Shown: positions 26,695 through 35,547 of the stretch, piece by piece
Layout of the letters: each line of letters starts with the position of its first letter
Position numbering within the stretch: the first letter of the stretch is position 1
Assembly: GCA_963841105.1 (NCBI GenBank)
Contig: CAWJCB010000001.1
Coordinates: 124,001 to 188,000, forward strand
Direction: 5' to 3'
Source: VAZQ01 sp963841105
GTDB lineage: Bacteria; Pseudomonadota; Alphaproteobacteria; Rhizobiales; Xanthobacteraceae
Length of the DNA stretch: 64,000 nucleotides
Translations under genes and position numbers: made by a program
The notes under the pieces: generated by a model
Database searches by the model: none
The model's input: the letters and a program-made list of their open reading frames with translations, nothing else
Told to the model about the DNA's origin: nothing

Positions 26695-28054
26695 GTGTTC
26701 AGCAGATTCATTTTTGTGACGGCCGCCGGGCTTACGGCGGCGATTGCCAGTGTCGTCCATGCCGCGACCGGCCCCGAGATCTCCCACTTCGTCCTGGCGA
26801 ACGGCTTGGAAGTCGTCGTCATTCCCGATCATCGGGCGCCGGTGGTCACGCATATGGTGTGGTACAAAGTCGGCTCCGCCGACGAGACGCCCGGCAAGTC
26901 CGGCCTGGCCCATTTCCTCGAGCATCTGATGTTCAAGGGCACCGCAAAAAATCCCGCGGGACGGTTTTCCCAGGTCGTCGCCACGATCGGCGGCCAGGAG
27001 AACGCCTTCACATCCTCGGATTACACCGGCTATTTCCAGCGCGTCCCGCGCGACGAGCTCAAGAGCATGATGCAATTCGAGGCCGATCGGATGACCGGCC
27101 TGGTGCTCACCGACGATGTCGTGCGTCCTGAGCTCAGCGTCGTCCTGGAGGAGCAGAACATGCGGGTTGCCAACAACCCGGGCGCCCGCCTCGGCGAGCA
27201 GATGGAAGCCGCGCTTTATCTCAATCATCCGTATGGCCGGCCCGTGATTGGCTGGCGCCATGAGATCGAGCAGCTCGGCCCGCGAGGATGCGCTCGCGTT
27301 CTACCGGCGCTTCTACACGCCCAACAACGCCATTCTGGTCGTCGCCGGCGATGTGACCGCTGAAACCGTCCGCAACTTCGCGGAAGAAACCTATGGCAAG
27401 GTCCCGCGTGTGGCTGAGATCAGCCCGCGCGCTCGCCCGCAGGAGCCGAAGCAGGAGGCGGCGCGGACCGTGACGCTCGCTGACCCGCGCGCCACGCAAC
27501 CCGGGGTGACCCGCTATTATCTCGTGCCATCGAGCAGCAGTGCGGCCGCCGGCGAAAGCGAGGCGCTGGAAGTTCTTGCGCATATTCTGGGGCGCGGCTC
27601 GAACAGCCGCCTTTATCGGAGCCTGGTGTTCGGGCAGGCAATCGCAGTCAATGCCGGCGCGAGCTACGATGGCACCGCCCTCGACGCCACCCGGCTGAGC
27701 GTCTATGTCACGCCGAAACCGGGGATCAGCCTGACGCAAGCGGAAGAAGCCCTCGACGCCGTCCTCGCGGAGGTCACGGACAAGGGGATCACCAACGACG
27801 AGCTTGAACGCTCCAAGAGCCGCATGATCGCCGACGCGATCTATGCCAACGACAATCAGCGTGCATTGGCGCAGTGGTACGGCGCCGCGCTCGCAACCGG
27901 CGCAAATGTCGACGCGGTGCGCACCTGGCCCGATCGCATTCGCGCAGTGAGCGCCGATCAGGTGCGCGAGGCCGCGCGGCGCTGGCTCGACAAGCGCCGC
28001 TCAGTCACGGGTTATCTGGTCAAGGACGCGGCTTCCGAGGAGAAACGCTCGTGA
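26695..28054 (+). CDS. M16 zinc metallopeptidase (catalytic partner), one frameshift
   Basis: Pitrilysin-family peptidase with a signal peptide (FVTAAGLTAAIASVVHA) and the inverted zinc motif HFLEH (H73, H77), followed by the expected downstream Glu region (LVLEEQNMRVANNPGARLGEQ). The frame breaks near 27280: EIEQL is followed in the +1 frame by REDALAFYRRFYTPNNAILV, the normal continuation. One extra C in CCC at 27279-27281 explains it. The product should be periplasmic. The stop overlaps the start of the second M16 gene, the usual active/inactive pair. Confidence 0.9.
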
Positions 28055-29400
28055 ATGTGCTTTGCTTTTGCCGCCGCGCCGCGAGCGCCATCACTGCGCT
28101 GCTCGCCGGCACTGTGTTGATTGTCGCAGCCCCCGCCGCGCGGGCAATGACAATCGAGCGAGTGGTCAGCCCAAGTGGGATCGAGGCTTGGCTGGTGCGC
28201 AATTCCGCACCGATGCTGGCGCTCGAGTTCGCCTTTCTCGGCAGCGCCGACCAGGATCCGGCGGACAAGCCGGGCGTCGCCAATCTCGCGGCAAGCCTTT
28301 TCGACGAGGGCGCAGGACCTCTCGACGCCATGACGTTCCATGATCGCCTGGAACGGACGGCGATCGAGATGAGCTTTCGCGCCGGCCGCGATCATCTGCG
28401 CGGCACCTTGCGCACGTTGGAGGAAAACCGCGACGAGGCGTTCGACTATCTGCGGCTCGCCTTGACCGAGCCGCGCTTCGATGCCGAGGCAATCGAGCGG
28501 ATGCGCGTCCAGACCATCTCCGGTCTGCGCCGTCAGACGGTGAGCCCCAACGACATTGCCAACCGGAACTGGTGGGCAACCGCCTTTCCCGCGCATCCCT
28601 ATGGGCGCCCCGTCGAAGGCACGCTCGAATCATTGCCGCGCATCACCGCCGATGATTTGCGGTCATACACCCGGCGCGTGCTGGCGCGGGATCATCTCAA
28701 GATCGCCATGGTCGGCAACATCGACCCGCAGGCCGCGGGCGAACTGCTTGACCGGGCATTCGGGAAGCTCCCGGCCCGCGCCGAGCTCAACCCTGCCATT
28801 CCCGTCGTGGCCAAAGGGCTGGGCCGCCGCGTCGTGATCCAGCTCGACGTCCCGCAGGCGGCGGTGAATTTCGGCGGACCGGGGATCGCGCGCGGCGACC
28901 CGGATTTCATGGCCGCCTATATCGTCAATCATATCCTTGGCGGCGGGTCGTTCACCTCGCGGCTTTACCGCGAGGTGCGTGAGAAGCGCGGGCTGGCCTA
29001 CGGCATCTCCAACAGCCTGGTGTGGCTCAATGAGACCGCGCTCCTGCTCGGGAGCACCGCCACGCGCGCGGATGCGACCGGCAAGACCATCGAGATCATC
29101 GAGCACGAGATCCGTCGTCTGGCCGAAGAAGGCCCGACCGAAGAGGAGCTCGCCAAGGCCAAGACCTATCTCAAGGGCTCGTTCGCGCTCGGCCTCGACA
29201 CTTCAAACAGGATTGCCGGCCAGCTTGTGCAGATGCAGCTCGACAATCTCGGAATGGATTATATCGAGCGCCGCTCCGGGCTCATCGATGCCGTGACGCT
29301 CGCCGACGCCAGGCGGGTGGCCAAACGTCTGCTCCAGAATGGGCTCCTGATCACGGTGGCGGGCCGGCCCGAAGGTGTCGCGTCGAAGGAAAGCGAGTGA
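28051..29400 (+). CDS. M16 peptidase family protein lacking the zinc motif (inactive partner)
   Basis: A 449-residue M16 fold protein with a signal peptide (AITALLAGTVLIVAAPAARA). Where the HxxEH motif should be it reads ANLAASLFDEGAG, so it cannot bind zinc in the usual way. The C-terminal domain keeps the substrate-shaping signature NHILGGGSFTSRLYREVREKRGLAYG. Such genes form heterodimers with the active peptidase encoded just upstream. The GTG 28051 start overlaps the preceding stop (GTGA). Confidence 0.9.
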   Translation: MNVLCFCRRAASAITALLAGTVLIVAAPAARAMTIERVVSPSGIEAWLVRNSAPMLALEFAFLGSADQDPADKPGVANLAASLFDEGAGPLDAMTFHDRLERTAIEMSFRAGRDHLRGTLRTLEENRDEAFDYLRLALTEPRFDAEAIERMRVQTISGLRRQTVSPNDIANRNWWATAFPAHPYGRPVEGTLESLPRITADDLRSYTRRVLARDHLKIAMVGNIDPQAAGELLDRAFGKLPARAELNPAIPVVAKGLGRRVVIQLDVPQAAVNFGGPGIARGDPDFMAAYIVNHILGGGSFTSRLYREVREKRGLAYGISNSLVWLNETALLLGSTATRADATGKTIEIIEHEIRRLAEEGPTEEELAKAKTYLKGSFALGLDTSNRIAGQLVQMQLDNLGMDYIERRSGLIDAVTLADARRVAKRLLQNGLLITVAGRPEGVASKESE

Positions 29401-29414
29401 CGAAGGAGCGTGGC

Positions 29415-29951
29415 GTGCACTATTCAATTATCGGCAGCGGTCGCGGGCTCACGATCGCGACCATTTTGATCGCCGTGTGCGGGCTCGCAACCTTCGCTTA
29501 CGGCGCTGAGGAGCCGGATCTCATTTTCAAGCGCTCAACCGTTTTCAAATGGCTGACGCCGAACGACAAGCTCGCGACCTATGGTCTTGATGATCCTGAA
29601 GTGGATGGCGTCGCATGCCATTTCACGGTGCCTGAGCGCGGGGGGCTCAAGGGATGGATTGGCATCGCCGAGGAGGTCTCCGACATCTCGCTTGCCTGCC
29701 GGCAGGTGGGTCCGATCCGGATTAAGCAGAAATTTGAGCAAGGCGAGGATGTATTCCGCACGCGCCGCTCGCTCTTCTTCAAGAAGATGCAGATCGTTCG
29801 CGGCTGCGACGTCAAGCGCAATGTGCTGGTTTACATGGTTTATAGCGACCGGCTCATCGAAGGCTCGCCGAAAAACTCGACCTCCTCGGTTCCGATCATG
29901 CCGTGGGGAGGCGACCCGGTTGTGCGGTGCGCCGACTGGATCGAGAAATAA
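29415..29951 (+). CDS. creA: CreA family protein
   Basis: A 178-residue exported protein of the CreA family. A signal peptide (LTIATILIAVCGLATFAYG) is followed by conserved blocks ACHFTVPERGG, IAEEVSDISLACRQVGPI and FFKKMQIVRGCDVKRNVLVY. GTG 29415 is preferred because GAAGGAG lies six bases upstream; GTG 29397 overlaps the previous stop. CreA function is not established. It is convergent with the DUF3280-like gene. Confidence 0.85.
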   Translation: MHYSIIGSGRGLTIATILIAVCGLATFAYGAEEPDLIFKRSTVFKWLTPNDKLATYGLDDPEVDGVACHFTVPERGGLKGWIGIAEEVSDISLACRQVGPIRIKQKFEQGEDVFRTRRSLFFKKMQIVRGCDVKRNVLVYMVYSDRLIEGSPKNSTSSVPIMPWGGDPVVRCADWIEK

Positions 29952-29963
29952 CAGCCCGTAGGG

Positions 29964-30488
29964 TCATGGGTCGCGCAATAAATAATTACGCAGCAAATAA
30001 TCGAGGCCGCGCCGCCAGGACTCGTCGGTATTGCCGCGGATGTCGACACTTTGGGCGAACGTCATTCTGCCGGAGTGAGCGTCCTCCATCAAAAGATTGA
30101 TGTTGAGAATGAGGTTGCTCACCTTTTGAACGGTGCCCCAGGCGGCCCTGTTCGCGCCGGCCTTCCGCGCAAGCTCGCGCGCACAGCCGTTGCAGTTGCT
30201 GATGCCCGGCCCCGATGCGATCTCGTGGGCTATGTCCGGCGGAATGACGACGAGGTCAAAACGCCCGGAAGCCGCGAGAGCTTGCTGCAGGAGCACGTCG
30301 AGCAGGCGAATGCGCTCGACTTCCGCCTGCGTCGTTGGCTCAAGCGACGTATTGATAAGCTCGAACCCGAGGAAGGCGACGCGCGGCACGTCCTTGCCTT
30401 CCGGGCCGGCCTTCGCGCCGGCGCCTGCCAAGATGGTCAGGAGAATTCCGAGCGCCGCGGCCCGTGTGAGTGCATTGGACAGAAACAT
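29964..30488 (-). CDS. DUF3280/DUF2380-like exported protein
   Basis: A 174-residue protein with a signal peptide (AALGILLTILAGAGAKA). The mature part begins VPRVAFLGFELINTSLEPT, and continues with CNGCARELARKAGANRAAWGTVQKVSNLILNINLLMED. This pattern fits DUF3280/DUF2380 proteins, small periplasmic proteins of unknown role often near quinoprotein or transport genes. The family name is from memory. It is downstream of the ABC transporter genes on the same strand, eight bases after the ATPase stop, so probably the last gene of that operon. Confidence 0.68.
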   Translation of the reverse strand: MFLSNALTRAAALGILLTILAGAGAKAGPEGKDVPRVAFLGFELINTSLEPTTQAEVERIRLLDVLLQQALAASGRFDLVVIPPDIAHEIASGPGISNCNGCARELARKAGANRAAWGTVQKVSNLILNINLLMEDAHSGRMTFAQSVDIRGNTDESWRRGLDYLLRNYLLRDP

Positions 30489-30496
30489 TGCGCGCT

Positions 30497-31270
30497 TTAC
30501 TTTTCGAGAAGCCGGCGCAAGAACTCGCGGGCGCGATCGGTTTGCGGCTGCGTGAAGAAGCGCCCCGGCGCGCCCTGCTCGACGATAACGCCTTCGTCCA
30601 TGAAAGCGATCCGGTCGGCCACCTCATTCGCAAAGTTCATCTCGTGCGTCACCACCAGCATGGTCATTCCATCGTTTGCGAGATCGCGCATGACTGCGAG
30701 CACCTCGCCGACAAGCTCAGGGTCAAGCGCAGACGTGACCTCGTCAAAAAGCATGACCTCAGGATCCATCGCCAGCGCCCTGGCGATCGCGACACGCTGT
30801 TGTTGCCCGCCGGACAATTCGGCGGGATAGGCGTTCTCCTTGGCGGCGAGGCCGACACGTGCGAGCAGCGCACGGGCGCGCGCAATCGCTGTTTCACGGT
30901 TATCTCCGCGCACATGTATCGGGGCTTCGATAAGATTGCCCAGCGCCGTCATGTGCGGAAACAAATTGAAGTGCTGAAAGACCATTCCGATCCTGGCGCG
31001 AAGCGCATTAAGCTCCACCTCGCCCTGGCGAACGCGCCGCCCCGTCGCGCCATCGGTTTTGTAGCCCACCCACTGCCCACCGACGCGTATGCTGCCCTCC
31101 TGATATGGTTCAAGGAAGTTGATGCAATTGAGCAAGGTGCTCTTGCCCGAGCCGGAAGGGCCGATCACGACAACCAACTCGCCGGATGCCACGTCGAGGT
31201 CTAAGCCGCGAAGCACCTTTTGGGCGCCAAAGCTCTTGATAAGGCCTCTGATCTCAACTTCTGAGCTCAC
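30497..31270 (-). CDS. Polar amino acid ABC transporter, ATP-binding protein (GlnQ/GltL type)
   Basis: A 257-residue ATPase. Walker A is GPSGSGKST, the signature is LSGGQQQRVAIARAL, Walker B is VMLFDEVTSALD and the switch His is in VVTHEMNFA. The sequence closely matches the PAAT family ATPases (LLNCINFLEPYQEGSI). It powers uptake with the permease at 31322 and the binding protein at 32202, all on the minus strand. The single permease gene suggests a homodimeric membrane unit. Confidence 0.92.
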   Translation of the reverse strand: MSSEVEIRGLIKSFGAQKVLRGLDLDVASGELVVVIGPSGSGKSTLLNCINFLEPYQEGSIRVGGQWVGYKTDGATGRRVRQGEVELNALRARIGMVFQHFNLFPHMTALGNLIEAPIHVRGDNRETAIARARALLARVGLAAKENAYPAELSGGQQQRVAIARALAMDPEVMLFDEVTSALDPELVGEVLAVMRDLANDGMTMLVVTHEMNFANEVADRIAFMDEGVIVEQGAPGRFFTQPQTDRAREFLRRLLEK

Positions 31271-31321
31271 CCCTGCCCCATCGCGCGTTTTACGCTGCGC
31301 CGCGCCGGAACCGGCGTAACG

Positions 31322-31975
31322 TCAGGTCACCCGGTATCTTCGTTCGAGATAGCTGTTGAGCGCCAGCAGCGGCAAGGTGAGCGCGAGATAGCAAAGCGCC
31401 ACGCCGGCAAACGGACTGAAAGTATTCGCTTTCCAGGTCATGACCTCAAGCCCCGCGCGAAGCAGGTCACCAAGCGCGATGGTCGAAACAAGCGAGGTAT
31501 TCTTCAGCAAGGTGATCGATTCGTTCGTGATCGGGGCAAGAACGCGCCGAAGCGCCTGAGGAAGGATGATGCGTCGCATCGCGAGCGCGTATGACATTCC
31601 AAGCGAGCGCGCGGCGCGCATCTGGCCGGGGTCCAGTGATTCGATGCTGCCGCGAACGATCTCCGTGATGTAGGCGCCGTTTGTCACCGATAGCGCGATG
31701 ATGGCGACTGTGAACGCATCCAGCTGGATTCCAGCCGCCGGCAATCCGTAGTAGAGAAAGAGCAGCGTCACCAGCAATGGCACGCCGCGAAAGATCGTGA
31801 CGTAGATCCACATCAGCGCCGACACGATCTTTGCTTTGGAAAAACGCGCCACCCCTCCGATGGTGCCGATGATGATTCCGATCACGATCGACACGACCGA
31901 CAGCTCAGCCGTGACGATGCAGCCTTTCAAAAGCGCCGGAAGCGAATAGACGAATATGTTCCAATCAAAATCCAT
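31322..31975 (-). CDS. Polar amino acid ABC transporter, permease
   Basis: A 217-residue inner-membrane permease of the His/Glu/Gln family, with about five helices. The EAA coupling loop is ESLDPGQMRAARSLGMSYALAMRRIILPQALR. Only one permease gene is present, so it likely works as a homodimer. It lies between the ATPase and binding-protein genes; about 225 bases with a palindromic repeat separate it from the latter, which may tune relative expression. Confidence 0.92.
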   Translation of the reverse strand: MDFDWNIFVYSLPALLKGCIVTAELSVVSIVIGIIIGTIGGVARFSKAKIVSALMWIYVTIFRGVPLLVTLLFLYYGLPAAGIQLDAFTVAIIALSVTNGAYITEIVRGSIESLDPGQMRAARSLGMSYALAMRRIILPQALRRVLAPITNESITLLKNTSLVSTIALGDLLRAGLEVMTWKANTFSPFAGVALCYLALTLPLLALNSYLERRYRVT

Positions 31976-31994
31976 TGCACTCTACGAGTCTCTC

Positions 31995-32120
31995 AGTTGT
32001 CATCGTCCGCGAAGGCGGACGATCCAGTAGCCGCCAGACCGCGGTGTGGTGCCACTTTGCCTCACATCGCGCGGGCATCGCTTACTGGATGCCCTGCATT
32101 CGCAGGGCATGACGCCGCGA
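31995..32120. repeat. Dispersed palindromic repeat, short relative of copy A
   Basis: Contains GTCCGCGAAGGCGGAC, a GATCCAGTAGCCGCCAG segment, and later TTACTGGATGCCCTGC with the hairpin GCCCTGCATTCGCAGGGC. It has the same two-hairpin ATCCAGTA...TACTGGAT layout as the copies at 13361, 41455, 44485 and 49868. It sits inside the ABC transporter operon. Confidence 0.72.
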
Positions 32121-32201
32121 GAGATTGGGCCTTACGGCTTATCTTAGCGCCTATGGGAACAAGTCCGGGCATGACGGCGCCTGTTCGCGATCGATACGGC
32201 G

Positions 32202-32990
32202 TCAAGAGCCGAACCACTTGCGGACCAGCTTGTCGTAAGTGCCGTCTTGCTTCATCCCCGACAAATGCTTGTTGATCTCGTTGAGGAAATCCTTGTCCTC
32301 CTTTCGCGTGTTGGCAGCCTGTATTCTGCTGTCCCAGACTTCCGAGACCTTGAGAGCCGGCATATTGCGCAAGATGTATCGCATGGGCGCAACAGACCCT
32401 ACAAAAACATCCAGCCGGCCGTTTTCCAGATCCTTGAGACCAAGGAAAACCGTATCGTAGGTCTTGATCTCGACACGCGATTCATATTTTTCCCGGACGA
32501 ATTTGTCGCCGGCGCTGCCTATCTCCACCCCGACACGCTTGCCGACGATATCGTCAGGCTTCGCAATGGCCCTATCTGGCCGAAAAGCCGCCGCGACGCC
32601 GCCGTCAAAGTATGGTTCCGAGAAATCAATGCGTTGCGCCCGATCCGGGGTGTAGACCATGCCGGTGATGAGCATATCCACCCGCCCCGATGTGAGAGCG
32701 GCAATGATGCCGCGAAAATCGACAGCCTCGAATGTCAGCCTGACTCCCATGCGCCTGGCGATCTCGTTTCCGAGATCAACATCAAAGCCCACCTGCGTGC
32801 CGTCCTCGATGAAGCCGAACGGCGGATAGCTGAACGTGTTGGCCGACGTCATGACGCCGGTGCGCTTGATCTTCTCCAGCGTGGTCTCGGCCGAGGCCGT
32901 CGCAATGCCGACCGCCAAGGCGATGAGGATTGCATAGCAGCACCGCGTGAATTTCCGGCTTCCGCAAGCGGCCAAAGGCGCCCGCATCAT
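32202..32990 (-). CDS. Polar amino acid ABC transporter, substrate-binding protein
   Basis: A 262-residue periplasmic binding protein. The signal peptide is CCYAILIALAVGIATASA. The family fold is seen in TLEKIKRTGVMTSANTFSYPPFGFIEDG, GFDVDLGNEIARRMG and DMLITGMVYTPDRAQRIDFSEPY. The exact ligand is not readable. It is the first gene of the ABC operon and is divergent from the LVIVD/amidohydrolase operon across about 206 bp, so the transporter may bring in the substrate for those hydrolases. Confidence 0.9.
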   Translation of the reverse strand: MMRAPLAACGSRKFTRCCYAILIALAVGIATASAETTLEKIKRTGVMTSANTFSYPPFGFIEDGTQVGFDVDLGNEIARRMGVRLTFEAVDFRGIIAALTSGRVDMLITGMVYTPDRAQRIDFSEPYFDGGVAAAFRPDRAIAKPDDIVGKRVGVEIGSAGDKFVREKYESRVEIKTYDTVFLGLKDLENGRLDVFVGSVAPMRYILRNMPALKVSEVWDSRIQAANTRKEDKDFLNEINKHLSGMKQDGTYDKLVRKWFGS

Positions 32991-33196
32991 TGTGTCATCT
33001 CCTCGGTTGAGCGGCGCGTGAGTGCGACAAGAATAATCGGCCGCCCAGCCCTACCACAAATGCTGTCAACGATCTGCAAGGCATCGTTGTGGGCGAGCAT
33101 TGCGCCGCTTGACCCTGGCGTCGTTGACCCGCGCGCAAGCGGCAATGTAGCATTTGTCCGGCAAATGGCCGCGCGGCCCTACCGAGAACATGATCC

Positions 33197-34312
33197 ATGA
33201 AAAGCGGCACCGGCAAGGGCCTCAAACCTGTCGGCTATTTCGATTGCTTCGGCGGCGGCCAGGTGGTGGTGCGAAATCGGATCGCCTATGTCGGCCATAT
33301 ATCGCCGCCGCACGGGACAAGCATCATCGACGTCAGCGATCCGGCCAGGCCGCGCGAGCTTGCGAAAATCAACATCCCGGAAGGCACCCTGTCGCACAAG
33401 GTGCGGGTCGAGAACGGCGTGATGCTCGTCAATCGCGAGATCTTCCCGATCGGCCGCAAGGATCCGAATTTTCGCGGCGGACTTGAGATTTTTGACGTGA
33501 GTCGCCCGAGCGAGCCGCGGCAGATTGCGAGCTTTTCGTGCCGCGGCATGCACCGCTTCACGTTCGACGGACGCTACGTCTACGGCTCTCCGGAGATCGA
33601 CGGCTTTCTCGGCAATATCGTCGGCATCATCGATTGCAAGGATCCGGCGCGACCCGAGCTGGTCGGAAAGTGGTGGATGCCGGGACAATGGACCGGCGGC
33701 GGAGAAACGCCGACCTGGAAGGCGACCAATCATCGCTGCCACCATCCGATGCGCGAAGGCAACCGGCTCTATGTAAGCTACTGGCACGGCGGCTTCGTCA
33801 TCCTCGATATCGAGGATATCCGCCACCCAAAATTCATTGCCGGGCTGGACTGGTCGCCGCCCTTTCCCTGGCCCACGCACACAGCAATGCCGGTGCCGTT
33901 CCCGCTGCGCGGCCGGCGCGTGATGCTGGTGGCCGACGAGGACGTCGTCCGGCTTGAGCCGGCGGCTCCCTCATTCCTCTGGATCGTGGATATCAGCGAC
34001 GAGACGCGACCGATCCCGTTCGCGAGCTTCCAGCTGGAGGAGGAAGACGGCGCGCACAAGCAGGACTACACCGGTCTGCATCAATTCTGCGAGGAAGTGC
34101 GCAGCACGGAAATTCCCATCGCCTGGTTCGCGCACGGGCTGCGGATCGTCGATATCGCCAATCCGCACGCGCCGCGACAGGTTGCGAGCTTCATCCCGGA
34201 GGTGCCCGAGGGGGCGACGCGCGTGCAAAGCAATGATGTCTGCTACGACGATCGCGGCCTCATTTATTTGATCGACCGTACCCGCGGCCTTCACATTTTG
34301 GAGCGGATATGA
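33197..34312 (+). CDS. LVIVD-repeat beta-propeller-like protein
   Basis: A 371-residue protein made of repeating units ending in short hydrophobic strands with IIDVSDPARP, EIFDVSRPSEP, FVILDIEDIRHP, LWIVDISDETRP and LRIVDIANPHAP, the LVIVD repeat pattern that builds a beta-propeller. No signal peptide is visible, so it is probably cytoplasmic. No enzyme motif is recognised, though His/Cys-rich stretches (ATNHRCHHPMREGN) could bind metal. The stop overlaps the next gene (ATGA), giving tight coupling to an amidohydrolase. Confidence 0.8.
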   Translation: MKSGTGKGLKPVGYFDCFGGGQVVVRNRIAYVGHISPPHGTSIIDVSDPARPRELAKINIPEGTLSHKVRVENGVMLVNREIFPIGRKDPNFRGGLEIFDVSRPSEPRQIASFSCRGMHRFTFDGRYVYGSPEIDGFLGNIVGIIDCKDPARPELVGKWWMPGQWTGGGETPTWKATNHRCHHPMREGNRLYVSYWHGGFVILDIEDIRHPKFIAGLDWSPPFPWPTHTAMPVPFPLRGRRVMLVADEDVVRLEPAAPSFLWIVDISDETRPIPFASFQLEEEDGAHKQDYTGLHQFCEEVRSTEIPIAWFAHGLRIVDIANPHAPRQVASFIPEVPEGATRVQSNDVCYDDRGLIYLIDRTRGLHILERI

Positions 34313-35547
34313 CCGACCTCGTCATCCGTAACGCGCGGCTGCGGCAGCACGAGGCGCTGGTCGATATTGCCATCGCGCGCGGGCGGGTTGTCGCCGTCGG
34401 CCCCAATTGCGCGCCTGGCGCGGCGCACACCATCGACGCTGGGCAGGATCTGGTCGTCCCGGGCTTCGTCAATCTGCACCTGCACGCGGATAAATCGCTC
34501 CTCGGCGAGGTCATGCGCCCCAATGTGTCGGGAACCCTGCCGGAAGCGATCGAGATAACGAACGAGTTCAAACGCCAATACGATCCGCAGGAGGTCGCGC
34601 AACGCGCCGGCCGCGTGATCGAGGCAGGGATACGCAACGGAACGACATTCTTCCGCCTCTTTGCGGACGTGGGAACGATCGGCGGACTGCGTGCGGCGCG
34701 CGGCCTCATGCTGGCGCGCGAGAAGTACAAGCATGTCTGCGACATCCAGGTCGTCGCCTTCCCCCAGGAAGGCATCGTGCGCGATCCCGGCGCCGCCGAG
34801 CTCCTGGAAGAGGCGCTCAAGGAAGGCTGCGATGTTGTCGGCGGCTTGCCCTGGTACGAGTACACCGACCAGGACGCGCGCACCCACATCGACATCTGCT
34901 TCGACCTTGCCAAGCAGCATGATCGCGACATCCACATGCTTGTGGACGATACCGATGATGCCAACTCGCGCAGCCTGGAATACCTCGCGCTCAAGACCAT
35001 GCGGGAAGGATTTCAGGGCCGGGTGGCGGCGAGCCACTGTGGAGCAATGGCGGCATACAACGATGTCTATGCCGCCAAGGTGATCGACATGGTCGCGACG
35101 GCGAACGTCACCATTTCGGTCAACGCGCACATCAACCTTGTCTGCTCGGCGCGCATCGACCGCGAGCCCAAACGGCGCGGGATTGCACGCGTCAAGGAGC
35201 TGTTGACGCGCGGCGTCAACGTTGCTTCATCGCAGGACGATGTGGATGATCCCTATTATCCCTTCGGAAAACCGGACCAGCTCGAAGTCGCGCTCATGAT
35301 GGCGCACACCGCGCAACTCACGCTGCCCAAGGAGCTGGAGCAGGTGATGGACATGGTCACGGTGAACGCAGCCCGCGCCGCGCGGCTCTCGGACTATGGG
35401 ATCAGTCCGGGCTGCAAAGCCGACCTTGTCATTCTTGGCGCACCTTCGGTCCGCGAGGCATTGCGCCTGCAGCCGCCCCGCAGGCATGTCATCAAGAATG
35501 GTGTGGAAGTCGCCCGAACGACGATCAGGGAGGAGCTTCGAATTTGA
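34309..35547 (+). CDS. Amidohydrolase, cytosine deaminase-like
   Basis: A 412-residue amidohydrolase-superfamily enzyme. Metal ligands are visible in NLHLHADKS (HxH motif), ASHCGAM and SQDDVDDPYYPFG, the latter matching the catalytic Asp region of cytosine deaminase-type enzymes (SGTDDVRDPWYP-like in the family). It should deaminate or hydrolyse a pyrimidine, creatinine-like or other N-heterocycle. It is coupled by overlap to the LVIVD protein before it and the hydantoinase-like gene after it. Confidence 0.85.
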   Translation: MTDLVIRNARLRQHEALVDIAIARGRVVAVGPNCAPGAAHTIDAGQDLVVPGFVNLHLHADKSLLGEVMRPNVSGTLPEAIEITNEFKRQYDPQEVAQRAGRVIEAGIRNGTTFFRLFADVGTIGGLRAARGLMLAREKYKHVCDIQVVAFPQEGIVRDPGAAELLEEALKEGCDVVGGLPWYEYTDQDARTHIDICFDLAKQHDRDIHMLVDDTDDANSRSLEYLALKTMREGFQGRVAASHCGAMAAYNDVYAAKVIDMVATANVTISVNAHINLVCSARIDREPKRRGIARVKELLTRGVNVASSQDDVDDPYYPFGKPDQLEVALMMAHTAQLTLPKELEQVMDMVTVNAARAARLSDYGISPGCKADLVILGAPSVREALRLQPPRRHVIKNGVEVARTTIREELRI